Below, one piece after another: positions 43,633 to 51,635 of a stretch of DNA of 64,000 nt. The stretch covers positions 1 to 64,000 of the forward strand of contig CANGUU010000006.1 in assembly GCA_947457195.1 (NCBI GenBank), in the 5' to 3' direction. The translations under genes were made by a program, and so were the position numbers. The notes below the pieces were generated by a model that worked only from the letters and a program-made list of their open reading frames with translations, was not told the DNA's origin and did no database searches. Position 1 is the first letter of the stretch. Each line of letters begins with the position of its first letter. The DNA is from Gammaproteobacteria bacterium. Lineage in GTDB: Bacteria > Pseudomonadota > Gammaproteobacteria > Pseudomonadales > Pseudohongiellaceae.

Positions 43633-45120
43633 ATGAGAACCACGCTTGTTCTTCCGATTGCCCTGCTGGCGCTGCTGGCGTCACCGCCCGCGTGGTCCCA
43701 GAGTCTCGTGCAGTTGCTGGAAGCCAAAGCCTTCAGCGACGCCGAGGCGTTGCTGAGGTCCGGCGTGGACGTGAATCTGCCCAGCAGCGACGGCACCACG
43801 CCGCTGCACTGGGCGGTGTACCACGGCCATCTCGACCTGACCAAGGCGCTGCTGCGCGCCGAAGCCGAACCAAACAGCCGCAACGACTACGGCTCCTCGC
43901 CGCTGATGGAGGCTGCCATTGCCGGCAATCTGCCGCTGATCGAAGTGCTGCTCGGGGCCGGTGCCGACGTCGAATCTCCCAATCTCGAAGGTCAGACCGC
44001 GCTGATGGCGGTAGCGCGAACCGGTAACATCGAGGCGGCGCGTCTGCTGATCAGCCACGGTGCATCCGTCAACACCGCAGAAAAGTGGGGCGGGCAGACC
44101 GCGCTGATGTGGGCCAGTGCGCGCCAGCAACCCGCCATGGTGGACTTCCTCATCGACCAGGGAGCAGGAGTCGATGTGCGCGCCATCGATCGCAATTGGG
44201 AGCGACGTGTCACGGCAGAACCCCGGGTGAAGGAGATGTTCCAGGGAGGCCTCACGGCGCTGCTTTACGCCGCCCGGGAGGACTGCCTCGACTGCGTGCG
44301 GCACCTGCTGGATGCCGGCGCCGACATCAACAAGCCGGATCCCGACAATGTGTCGCCGCTCATCATGGCGTTGCTCAACATGCGCTTCGATATCGCCAGG
44401 CTGCTGATCGAGCGTGGTGCCGATGTGAATCAGTGGGATTACTGGGGACGCACCCCCCTGTATGCCGCGACCGATACCAATATCGTGCCCCTTAGCCAGC
44501 GCGGTGATCTGCCCCCGGTGCAGGACACCACGGGCCTGGAAGTGGCGCGCCTGCTGCTTGAAAAAGGTGCTGACCCCAACTACTACCTCAAGCTGCCGCC
44601 CCTGCCGCGCGAGATCGCCTATGACCGCGCCGGCGACAATCCGGTCATGACGACCGGTTCCACGCCGCTGCAGCGCGCCGCCTACGGCGGTGATGTCGAG
44701 ATGATGAAGCTGCTGTTGGCGAACGGTGCCGACTGGACCATGGGCAACATCAATGGTGTGACCCCGCTGATCGCCATGACCAACAGCGGCGGCAGTCGCG
44801 GCCGCAACAAGGATGAAGCCAAGATGATCGCCGGCCTCGAGGTGCTGCTGGATGCCGGGGCAGACATCAACCAGCGAGGGGGGGCGAACGGCGAAACGCC
44901 GCTGCACACCGCCGCCCGACTCAACATGCTGGGGGTGGTGCAGTTCATCGTCGACCATGGTGGCAACCTGTTCGCCAAGGACGCGCGCGACCTGCTGCCG
45001 CTCGACTACGCCACCGGCAAGGCCGACAGTCAGAGCTTCGGCAATTTCAACGTGGTCGGCGAGTTGCCCGAGATGGCGGCTCTGCTGCGCACGTTGATGG
45101 ACCAGACCAGCGCGCAATGA
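43633..45120 (+). CDS. Secreted ankyrin-repeat protein, copy B
   Basis: The 495-residue protein has a signal peptide (MRTTLVLPIALLALLAS) and about ten ankyrin repeats matching copy A in order, for example GTTPLHWAVYHGHLDLTKAL, GADVESPNLEGQTALM and GADINKPDPDNVSPLIMA. The CxxC in a central repeat is kept (EDCLDCVRHL). It probably acts as a periplasmic scaffold. Its stop overlaps the start of the oxygenase gene by 4 bases (ATGA). Confidence 0.88.
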   Translation: MRTTLVLPIALLALLASPPAWSQSLVQLLEAKAFSDAEALLRSGVDVNLPSSDGTTPLHWAVYHGHLDLTKALLRAEAEPNSRNDYGSSPLMEAAIAGNLPLIEVLLGAGADVESPNLEGQTALMAVARTGNIEAARLLISHGASVNTAEKWGGQTALMWASARQQPAMVDFLIDQGAGVDVRAIDRNWERRVTAEPRVKEMFQGGLTALLYAAREDCLDCVRHLLDAGADINKPDPDNVSPLIMALLNMRFDIARLLIERGADVNQWDYWGRTPLYAATDTNIVPLSQRGDLPPVQDTTGLEVARLLLEKGADPNYYLKLPPLPREIAYDRAGDNPVMTTGSTPLQRAAYGGDVEMMKLLLANGADWTMGNINGVTPLIAMTNSGGSRGRNKDEAKMIAGLEVLLDAGADINQRGGANGETPLHTAARLNMLGVVQFIVDHGGNLFAKDARDLLPLDYATGKADSQSFGNFNVVGELPEMAALLRTLMDQTSAQ

Positions 45121-45746
45121 GCCAGCCGCTGGCAGGGTTGCAGGTCGATACTGACCTGCTCGCCGCCAGGCTTGCCAGCGCGGGCTACGCTGTCATCGAC
45201 GAAGGGCTGGACCCCGACTTGTTCCGCGGACTTTGCGACGAAGCGAGGCGAGCGCTGGCCGAGCAGGGTAGGGCAGCCGGCGTCGGTCGGGGGTCCGGTT
45301 TCCAGGTCGATCACCGCGTGCGCGACGATCAGATTTGCTGGTTGGCTCCCAACCTTACGGCGGGTTCCCGCTATCTCGCGGCGATGGAGCGGCTGCGGCT
45401 GGCCTTGAATCGCGCGCTGTTTCTCGGCCTGTTCAACTTCGAGGCCCACTATGCGCGCTACGCGGCGGGCGCGCGCTACCAGCGTCATCGTGATGCATTC
45501 CGCGGCGAGCGCAGCCGCCGGCTTTCCACTGTGCTCTACCTCAATCCGGACTGGTCGCCGGACCAGGGCGGCGAGTTGGTGCTCTATGCGGCGGACGGCG
45601 ACGCGGAACTGCAGCGGATCGCGCCGGTGGGCAATCGCTTGGTGATCTTCCTGAGCGAGGAATTCCCCCATGAGGTGCTGCCCGCCCACGGCGAGCGCTA
45701 CAGCGTGGCCGGCTGGTTTGGCAGCGCAGCGACCGGTAGCCGGTAA
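45117..45746 (+). CDS. 2-oxoglutarate/Fe(II) oxygenase, bacterial prolyl-hydroxylase type
   Basis: The 209-residue protein has no signal peptide. Iron ligands are visible in YQRHRDAFRG (HxD) and EEFPHEVLP (distal His), with the 2-oxoglutarate Arg in RYSVAGWF. The block LSTVLYLNPDWSPDQGGELV resembles the Pseudomonas PHD-type prolyl hydroxylase known to modify EF-Tu. It couples 2-oxoglutarate decarboxylation to substrate hydroxylation. Translational coupling to the ankyrin gene is clear, but the two proteins should be in different compartments. It is convergent with modC. Confidence 0.85.
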   Translation: MSQPLAGLQVDTDLLAARLASAGYAVIDEGLDPDLFRGLCDEARRALAEQGRAAGVGRGSGFQVDHRVRDDQICWLAPNLTAGSRYLAAMERLRLALNRALFLGLFNFEAHYARYAAGARYQRHRDAFRGERSRRLSTVLYLNPDWSPDQGGELVLYAADGDAELQRIAPVGNRLVIFLSEEFPHEVLPAHGERYSVAGWFGSAATGSR

Positions 45747-45782
45747 CCCCAGGAGACAGGTGCCACACGCTGAGGTCGCTGG

Positions 45783-46853
45783 CTACTGCAGCAGTGCGAC
45801 ACTCTTGATCTGGGCATAGACGCGATCGCCCTCGCCGAGGCCCAGCAGGGCAACGGAGCGGCGCGTGATGCGCGCCAGCAAGCGCTGCTCACCGAGCAGC
45901 AGTTGCACGACACAGCTATGGTCGTCGTTTAGAGCGATGGCTCGAATGGTTACCGGCACTACATTGAGAATGCTGGTGGCTGCCGGCGCCTGGCGAGTCA
46001 GGCTGACGTCCTGTGCCTGCACCCGCAGCCGAACCTGCTGCCCGGTCGGTGCCACGCCACCGCCTACGTGAAACGCATGCCCCTCGCAGTCGAGTTCGAG
46101 CAGGCCGAACGATGCGTCATGACTCTTCACCCGGGCCAGCAGCAGGGCTTCGGCATCCGGGCGAAAAGCCAGGTGTTGCCCGAGGTCCGTCAGTAGCTGG
46201 CTGGCAACCGCCTGCACCGGCGGCGCAGACGGCCGGAACAGCACCAGCGTGTCGGCCAGAGCAGCGACCTCTGCACTGGCGTGTGTCACGTACAGCGTGG
46301 TAACGCCGCTTTCGACCAGCAGTCGCTTGAGGGCCGGCAAAAATGCCTGCTTGAAGGCCTCGTCAACCGCCGACAGCGGCTCGTCGAGCAGAAGCAACCG
46401 GGGTTGCAAAGCCAGTGCCCGGGCGATGGCCACCTTTTGCCGCTCCCCCCCGGACAGTTGCCAGGGCTGCTGTGCCAGCAAGGGCCCCAGCGCCAGCTGC
46501 TCGATCAGTTGCTCGAGCAAGGCCCGGGAGCCGGCGATCGCGCGGACTGCCAAGGCCAGATTGCCCGCCACGCTGAGGTGGGGAAACAGGTTGTCTTCCT
46601 GAAACACGTAGCCAAGCGGCCTGCGGTGCGTCGGCAGGAAGCGGCTGCCGTGCTGCCAACACTGCCCAGCATTGTGGATGCGCGCCCCGGCGTGCCGATC
46701 GAGCCCGGCAATGGCCCGTAGCAGACTGGTCTTGCCGGTGCCCGAGGTGCCAAACAGCACGCTGACCTGCCGTCCAGGCAGCCGCAACTGCACAGACTGC
46801 TGGAAACTGCCCCGTACGAGGGTGAGGTCGAGATCGAGCGTCGTGTCCGTCAT
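45783..46853 (-). CDS. modC: Molybdate ABC transporter ATP-binding protein
   Basis: The 356-residue protein has Walker A FGTSGTGKTSLLRAI, signature QLSGGERQKVAIARAL, Walker B LLLLDEPLSAVD and a C-terminal molybdate-binding MOP/TOBE domain (from about residue 290, with ILNVVPVTIRAI). It energises molybdate import. It overlaps modB by 4 bases. Confidence 0.94.
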   Translation of the reverse strand: MTDTTLDLDLTLVRGSFQQSVQLRLPGRQVSVLFGTSGTGKTSLLRAIAGLDRHAGARIHNAGQCWQHGSRFLPTHRRPLGYVFQEDNLFPHLSVAGNLALAVRAIAGSRALLEQLIEQLALGPLLAQQPWQLSGGERQKVAIARALALQPRLLLLDEPLSAVDEAFKQAFLPALKRLLVESGVTTLYVTHASAEVAALADTLVLFRPSAPPVQAVASQLLTDLGQHLAFRPDAEALLLARVKSHDASFGLLELDCEGHAFHVGGGVAPTGQQVRLRVQAQDVSLTRQAPAATSILNVVPVTIRAIALNDDHSCVVQLLLGEQRLLARITRRSVALLGLGEGDRVYAQIKSVALLQ

Positions 46854-47530
46854 GCGCGACGAAACCGCAGGCGGCTGCGCAGGCTGTAGACCAGCAGCAG
46901 CAACAGGAAGGAAAGCAGCAGCAGGCCGCCGGCCAGCACATGGGCTGCCGCGTACTCCAGGCTTTCGACGTGGTCGTAAATGGCGATGGCGAGCACGCGG
47001 GTCTCGCCGGGGATGTTACCGCCGAGCATCAGTACCACACCGAACTCGCCTATCGTATGGGCAAACCCGAGCGTGGCTGCTGTGAGGAAACCGGGGCGAG
47101 CCATGGGCACCACCACGCGCCAGAAACTGGCGAGTGGGCTGAGCCGCAGCGTGGCTGCCACCTCCAACGGTCGCCGGCCCAGTGACTGGAACGTATCCTG
47201 CAGCGGTTGCACGACGAAAGGCAGCGAGTAAACCACGGACCCGAACAACAGGCCGGCAAAACTGAAGACCAGAGGCTCTGCGCCCAGCGCCAGCATGGCC
47301 TGACCGATCCAGCCCTGCGGCCCGAGGGCGAGCAGCAGGTAGAAGCCCAGCACCGTGGGCGGCAGCACCAGCGGCAGTGCCACCACCGTCTCGGGAATGA
47401 AGCGGAAGCGCCAGCGGCTGTGCGCCAGCCACCAGGCCAGCGGCGTGCCAAGCAGCAGCAGGATCAGCGTGGTCAGCAGCGCCAGCCGCAGGGTGAGCCA
47501 GAGCGCTGTCAGGTCCGCCGGGCTCAGCAT
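46850..47530 (-). CDS. modB: Molybdate ABC transporter permease
   Basis: The 226-residue inner-membrane protein has about five spans and the EAA-like loop LEVAATLRLSPLASFWRVV, with AHTIGEFGVVLMLGGNIPGE typical of ModB. No modA gene is found in the window. The gene upstream, 10 bases away, encodes a LigJ-like hydrolase rather than the binding protein, which is unusual. Confidence 0.94.
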   Translation of the reverse strand: MLSPADLTALWLTLRLALLTTLILLLLGTPLAWWLAHSRWRFRFIPETVVALPLVLPPTVLGFYLLLALGPQGWIGQAMLALGAEPLVFSFAGLLFGSVVYSLPFVVQPLQDTFQSLGRRPLEVAATLRLSPLASFWRVVVPMARPGFLTAATLGFAHTIGEFGVVLMLGGNIPGETRVLAIAIYDHVESLEYAAAHVLAGGLLLLSFLLLLLVYSLRSRLRFRRA

Positions 47531-47540
47531 GAACGCCCCG

Positions 47541-48548
47541 TCAGACCTTCAGGCGGCTGAACACCTTGCGGATGTTGTGCTCGAAGATGTTGTGTTTTTC
47601 CTGTTCGCTGATGCGGGCGTTGTCGATGTAGCGCTTGGTATCGTCGAAGGGAAAACCGGTTTCCGGGTCGATGCCGCGCACCGCGCCGATCATTTCCGAA
47701 GCAAACAGGATGTTCTTGTTGTCGATGACATCCACCAACAGATCGATGCCTCTCTGGTGATAGACGCAGGTATCGAAGTAGACATTGTTCATCAGCAGTT
47801 CATTGAGGTGCGGCAGTTTCAGCATGTCTGCCAGCCCTCGGAAACGGCCCCAGTGGTAGGGTACGGCACCGCCGCCATGGGGAATGATGAACTTGATGGT
47901 CGGAAAATCCTTGGTCACCGTGCTCTGCATCAGTTGCATGAAGGCGGTGGTATCCGCGCTGAGGTAATAGGAGCCGGTGGCATGGAAAGCCGGGTTGCAG
48001 GATCCGCTGACGTGGATCATGGCCGGCACATCGAGCTCCACCATTTTTTCGTAGATGGGGTACCAATAGCGGTCGCCGAGAGGCGGTGAGTTGAAGTGAC
48101 CACCGGAGGGATCCAGATTGAGGTTGCAGCCGACGAAACCGAATTCGTTGACGCAGCGCTCCAGCTCGGCGATGGAGCTGCGGAGGTCGGTGCCGGGATA
48201 CTGAGGCAGGGCACAGGCACCCACGAAGTTCTTTGGGTACAGCTGGGTCACCCGGTAGATGAGCTCGTTGGTATGTTCGGTCCAGTACTTGCTGATTGTG
48301 GCGTTGCCGACATGGTGCTCCATCCAGCTGGCGCGCGGCGAAAAAATCGTGAGGTCGGTCCCGCGCTCTCGCTGCAGTTTGAGCTGGCCTTTTTCGATGG
48401 TCTCGCGGATCTGGTCATCCGTGATGGGAATGACCCCTTTTTCTCCGCTGTAATGAGGATCCTTCTTGAGCGCGGCCTTTTGGGCGTCCCGGTAGACGCC
48501 GAGGGCGTCGGGTGCAGTCGTGTAATGGCCGTGGCAGTCGATGATCAT
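47541..48548 (-). CDS. Amidohydrolase-superfamily protein, LigJ-like 4-oxalomesaconate hydratase
   Basis: The 335-residue TIM-barrel metalloenzyme has the N-terminal metal motif MIIDCHGHY, then TIFSPRASWM, SSIAELERCVNEFGFVGCNL, MIHVSGSCNPAFHATG, FIIPHGGGAVPYHWGR and GAVRGIDPETG. The order and spacing closely recall LigJ, which hydrates 4-oxalomesaconate in protocatechuate 4,5-cleavage. No other lig gene is nearby, so the substrate may differ. AAGGAG precedes the ATG at 48548; the frame continues to 48746 without support. It is followed 10 bases later by modB. Confidence 0.82.
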   Translation of the reverse strand: MIIDCHGHYTTAPDALGVYRDAQKAALKKDPHYSGEKGVIPITDDQIRETIEKGQLKLQRERGTDLTIFSPRASWMEHHVGNATISKYWTEHTNELIYRVTQLYPKNFVGACALPQYPGTDLRSSIAELERCVNEFGFVGCNLNLDPSGGHFNSPPLGDRYWYPIYEKMVELDVPAMIHVSGSCNPAFHATGSYYLSADTTAFMQLMQSTVTKDFPTIKFIIPHGGGAVPYHWGRFRGLADMLKLPHLNELLMNNVYFDTCVYHQRGIDLLVDVIDNKNILFASEMIGAVRGIDPETGFPFDDTKRYIDNARISEQEKHNIFEHNIRKVFSRLKV

Positions 48549-48768
48549 GCAGGGCTTTCTCCTTCTGAAGTGTTGGGGCAAGCGTATCAGGTTTGGGTTG
48601 GGCCAAGCATCCTCTGACCCGCTCGACGGCGGCTGTTCACTGCCGTGGGTTCTGGCGTCGCCACAGCAGGGCAGCCCGCACGGTCCGCAACCGCGTATCA
48701 AAGGTGTGGTCTTTGCCGACCACCCTTTTCGCTGCAGTGAATGCATGCCAAGCCCGACCGGCTGGGCG

Positions 48769-48774
48769 TATAAT
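48769..48774 (+). promoter_or_regulatory. -10 box of the moaA promoter
   Basis: A consensus TATAAT lies 30 bases before the moaA ATG. No good -35 is seen at 16-18 bases, so it may need an activator. With a start near 48781 the leader would be only about 23 bases, too short for a molybdenum-cofactor riboswitch. Confidence 0.6.
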
Positions 48775-48803
48775 TTCCGGCAGATTTTCCGACGACCTTC
48801 ATC

Positions 48804-49814
48804 ATGAACGCAGTGAGCAACGAGCCGCCCAAGCTAATCGATCGCTATGGTCGTCATATCGACTACGTGCGCCTGTCCGTCACCGATCGCTGCGATTTCC
48901 GCTGCGTTTACTGCATGTCCGAAAAGATGACCTTTCTGCCGCGCAGCGAGGTGCTTTCACTGGAAGAAATCTACAAGGTGGCCCGGGCCTTTACCGAGTT
49001 GGGGGTACGGCGCATCCGTCTGACCGGGGGTGAGCCCCTGGTGCGCAGCTCAGTGCTATCGCTGATTGAAAACATTGGCGCGCTGCCCGGCCTCGACGAA
49101 CTGCTGATCACCACCAACGGGTCCCAGTTGCAGCAGATGGCGCCGGCCCTCAAAAAAGCCGGTGTCACCCGGATCAATATCAGTCTCGATTCCCTCGATC
49201 CTGTAACCTTCCGCGATATGACACGCACCGGTGATCTGGCCCAGGTGCAGCGTGGCATCGACGCCGCGCTGGCGCAGAATTTCGAGGCTCTGCGACTCAA
49301 TGCCGTCATTCTGAAAGGCCGTAACGACCACGAGATTCTGGATCTCGTGGATTACGCCCTCAAGCTCGGTATCAGCATCGCGTTCATCGAGGAGATGCCG
49401 CTCGGGAACGTCTCGGACCACGACAGGCTGGAAACCTGCGTCAGCAACGATGACGTGCGGGCGGTGATCGAAACGCAGCATGTGTTGACGCCGATCGTGC
49501 ACAAGACCGCTGGCCCGTCCCGCTACTACCGCATCGAAGGGACGGGCAGCATGGTAGGTTTCATTTCGCCGGTTTCCCACAACTTCTGCGAGTCCTGCAA
49601 CCGCGTACGCGTGACGGTGGAGGGTCGCTTGCTGCTCTGTCTCGGCAATGAACACTCTGTCGATCTGCGGCAGTTGCTGCGGGAGCATCCGGATGATGCG
49701 TCTTTGCTGCAGCAGACCATCCGCGCCGCGATGGACATCAAGCCACAGCGCCACTATTTCTACGACAAGGATGCACCTCAGGTGGTGCGCTTCATGAACA
49801 TGACCGGTGGCTGA
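48804..49814 (+). CDS. moaA: GTP 3',8-cyclase
   Basis: The 336-residue radical SAM enzyme makes the first intermediate of molybdenum cofactor. The SAM cluster motif is [11 protein letters not shown], preceded by YVRLSVTDR. The second 4Fe-4S cluster cysteines are FCESCNRVR and the Cys in [17 protein letters not shown] is the SAM-binding GGEP motif. The C-terminal GG (NMTGG) that stimulates activity is present. moaB follows after 50 bases. Confidence 0.97.
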   Translation: MNAVSNEPPKLIDRYGRHIDYVRLSVTDRCDFRCVYCMSEKMTFLPRSEVLSLEEIYKVARAFTELGVRRIRLTGGEPLVRSSVLSLIENIGALPGLDELLITTNGSQLQQMAPALKKAGVTRINISLDSLDPVTFRDMTRTGDLAQVQRGIDAALAQNFEALRLNAVILKGRNDHEILDLVDYALKLGISIAFIEEMPLGNVSDHDRLETCVSNDDVRAVIETQHVLTPIVHKTAGPSRYYRIEGTGSMVGFISPVSHNFCESCNRVRVTVEGRLLLCLGNEHSVDLRQLLREHPDDASLLQQTIRAAMDIKPQRHYFYDKDAPQVVRFMNMTGG

Positions 49815-49864
49815 TTCCCCGCGTTCGTGATGTTTCGTCGTTCGTCTTCCACGAGGTAGATCCC

Positions 49865-50398
49865 ATGTCCGGCAACAAACCCATGGCTGAATTCAAGCCG
49901 CTCAATCTTGCCGTTGTCACCGTTTCCGACACGCGCACCGAGGACACGGATACGTCCGGACAGTTCCTGCAGGAGGCGGCGCTGGCGGCAGGACACCGGG
50001 TGGTGGCCAAAGCTCTGTGCAAGGACGACATCTACAAGTTGCGAGCGTTGGTCGCGGGCCTGATCGCCGATGAGCAGGTACACGCGGTGCTTGTGACGGG
50101 TGGCACGGGATTCACGAAACGCGACAACACAGTGGTGGCTATCACACCGCTGTTTGACGCCTGCATCGATGGGTTCGGGGAGCTGTTCCGCCAGATCTCC
50201 TTCGAGGAGATCGGCACCTCGACCCTGCAGTCGAGAGCCTTTGCCGGACTCAGCAACAGCACAGCGGTGTTTTGCATGCCGGGCTCGACCAATGCGTGTC
50301 GTACGGCTTGGACCAAGATCATTGCCAGCCAGCTCGACAGCCGCCATCGTCCCTGCAATTTTGCGGATCGGCTGCTGCAGAAAACAGAAAACCGGTAA
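49865..50398 (+). CDS. moaB: Molybdenum cofactor biosynthesis protein B
   Basis: The 177-residue protein belongs to the MoaB/Mog family that adenylates molybdopterin. It has LAVVTVSDTRTEDTDTSG, the TGGTG loop (VLVTGGTGFTKRD) and MPGSTNACRTAW. Length matches E. coli MoaB (170). It follows moaA, so with modBC it forms a small molybdenum island. Confidence 0.93.
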   Translation: MSGNKPMAEFKPLNLAVVTVSDTRTEDTDTSGQFLQEAALAAGHRVVAKALCKDDIYKLRALVAGLIADEQVHAVLVTGGTGFTKRDNTVVAITPLFDACIDGFGELFRQISFEEIGTSTLQSRAFAGLSNSTAVFCMPGSTNACRTAWTKIIASQLDSRHRPCNFADRLLQKTENR

Positions 50399-50401
50399 CC
50401 A

Positions 50402-50417
50402 CCACGCCAAAGCGTGG
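50402..50417. terminator. Hairpin after moaB
   Basis: CCACGC (50402-50407), loop CAAA and GCGTGG (50412-50417) form a perfect 6-bp stem 3 bases after the moaB stop. It is followed on the plus strand by a G-run instead of T, so termination is uncertain. Confidence 0.4.
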
Positions 50418-50458
50418 GGGGGTCGCCTGACGTGGGGTCGGTTACCGGTATCGGGTTA

Positions 50459-50477
50459 CCACCAGGATGGCTGGTGG
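50459..50477. terminator. Hairpin after the small membrane peptide gene
   Basis: CCACCAG (50459-50465) and CTGGTGG (50471-50477) form a perfect 7-bp stem with a 5-base loop, 15 bases beyond the small gene stop on the minus strand. No T-run follows. Together with the moaB hairpin it separates two convergent genes. Confidence 0.4.
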
Positions 50478-50492
50478 AATCCGGGGCCAGGG

Positions 50493-50597
50493 TCAGCCGA
50501 GCAGGATGAGCAACGGCACCGACAGGAAGATCATTCCCGTGAGTACTGCGACTGCGACTTCTTCGACAAGTTCCAGGCTGATGGCATTGACGTTCAT
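50493..50597 (-). CDS. Small single-span membrane peptide (34 residues)
   Basis: The gene is shorter than usual gene-finder limits. A perfect AAGGAG lies 7 bases before the ATG (minus strand, 50605-50610). The peptide starts MNVNAISLELVEEV, an acidic amphipathic stretch, and continues into one membrane span ending VPLLILLG. The clean stop, codon choice and ribosome site make it credible. The upstream region carries the TGTTAC repeats, which may regulate it together with the divergent HEM4 gene. Family and function are unknown; small peptides of this size often stabilise membrane complexes. Confidence 0.7.
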   Translation of the reverse strand: MNVNAISLELVEEVAVAVLTGMIFLSVPLLILLG

Positions 50598-50661
50598 GTG
50601 TAGTCTCCTTAAGACAACGTTAGATCGATTTGGCACCCCGGGTAGGGATGCGGTGCGCATG

Positions 50662-50761
50662 GTAACAGACAGGCGAGAATAAACGTAACAATTTGTGTTA
50701 CCTGTAGCGTAATCAGTGTGTAAAAAGTGTTACATGTTAGTGGTCAAGCAGAAAATGTTAC
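50662..50761. promoter_or_regulatory. Cluster of GTAACA/TGTTAC operator-like repeats
   Basis: GTAACA occurs at 50662-50667 and 50685-50690; TGTTAC at 50696-50701, 50728-50733 and 50756-50761. The pair 50685-50701 is a perfect inverted repeat with a 5-base centre. Spacings of about 28-32 bases suggest sites on one DNA face. The region is AT-rich and sits between two divergent genes. Confidence 0.6.
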
Positions 50762-50792
50762 CTCTCCAGCCTCGCAGCATGCCCATCGCTCC

Positions 50793-51635
50793 ATGACGAG
50801 TCCTACCTTACGACCCCTGGCGCCCGATTTTCCCATCGCCGTGCCGGAGGCCAGGGAGCGGCAGACCCTGAGTTTGTTATTGAAAAACCGAGGGTTGCCA
50901 GCGTGGGAAGTCCCCTTGGTCTCGATACTCGACGCGCCCGATCCGGCCCCCGTCGACCAATGGCTGCAGCGCTTCCTGCGGCAGCCGCCCGATCTGTTCG
51001 TGCTGCTCACAGGAGAGGGGCTGCGACGCTTGCTTGCGCGCGCCGCCGCGCTGGGTTTGCAGCGTCGATTCCTCGATGTGCTCGGTACGGTGCCGACGCT
51101 GTGTCGGGGACCCAAGCCTGAGCGTGTGCTGCGGGACCTCGGGCTGGCAGGAACCCACGCCGCCGCAGTGCCTACCAGTGCGGGGGTGCTCGATGCGGCC
51201 GCCGGGCTGAACCTCGTCGGCAAGCGTGTGGCGGTCCAGCTTTACGGCGCTGAACCCAATCAGCCGCTGCAGGAAGGTCTGCGGGCCCAGGGTGCCAGCG
51301 TCGATGTCGTGGCGCCCTATGTCTACGCGGGTCTGGAGGCCGAGCTCAAGGTGGCGTCGCTCATCCGATCACTTGCTCTCGGTGAGGTGGCGATGCTGGC
51401 TTTCACCTCGCAGGCCCAGGTCAAGCGCCTGCAAGAGGTCGCCCGGCTGCAGGCACTCGAGTCCGAGTTGCACCAGGGCCTGCTTCACACACCGCTGGCG
51501 GCTGTCGGGCCCGTGGTGCGGGATTTGCTCGAGCAGTCAGGATATAAAGTCGCCGTCATGCCGCAACGGGTCTACTTCATGAAGCCCTTGGTGGCGGCAA
51601 TCACGCAGTACTGGCGCGAACGGGAGGCGCTATGA
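50793..51635 (+). CDS. Uroporphyrinogen-III synthase family protein (HEM4)
   Basis: The 280-residue protein has the HEM4 two-lobe pattern: QTLSLLLKNRGLPAWEVPLV, LFVLLTGEGLRRLLARA, VAVQLYGAEPNQPLQEGLR and MLAFTSQAQVKRL. HemD closes hydroxymethylbilane to uroporphyrinogen III. It is not next to hemC, so it may be a second, specialised copy. The start at 50793 lies downstream of the TGTTAC repeats; the open frame from 50727 would put them inside the gene. No good ribosome site is visible. It overlaps the next gene by 4 bases. Confidence 0.8.
   Translation: MTSPTLRPLAPDFPIAVPEARERQTLSLLLKNRGLPAWEVPLVSILDAPDPAPVDQWLQRFLRQPPDLFVLLTGEGLRRLLARAAALGLQRRFLDVLGTVPTLCRGPKPERVLRDLGLAGTHAAAVPTSAGVLDAAAGLNLVGKRVAVQLYGAEPNQPLQEGLRAQGASVDVVAPYVYAGLEAELKVASLIRSLALGEVAMLAFTSQAQVKRLQEVARLQALESELHQGLLHTPLAAVGPVVRDLLEQSGYKVAVMPQRVYFMKPLVAAITQYWREREAL

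Noticed and set aside
42282-43883. Long minus-strand open frame over DUF1552 copy B
   Set aside because: The plus-strand gene has a signal peptide, ribosome site and family motifs; the minus-strand frame has none.
48549-48803. Molybdenum-cofactor riboswitch before moaA
   Set aside because: The consensus -10 box leaves only about 23 bases of leader, too short for the structure.
50467-50682. 71-codon plus-strand open frame after moaB
   Set aside because: No ribosome site and Ser/Thr/Arg-rich composition; the opposite strand has a well-formed small gene.
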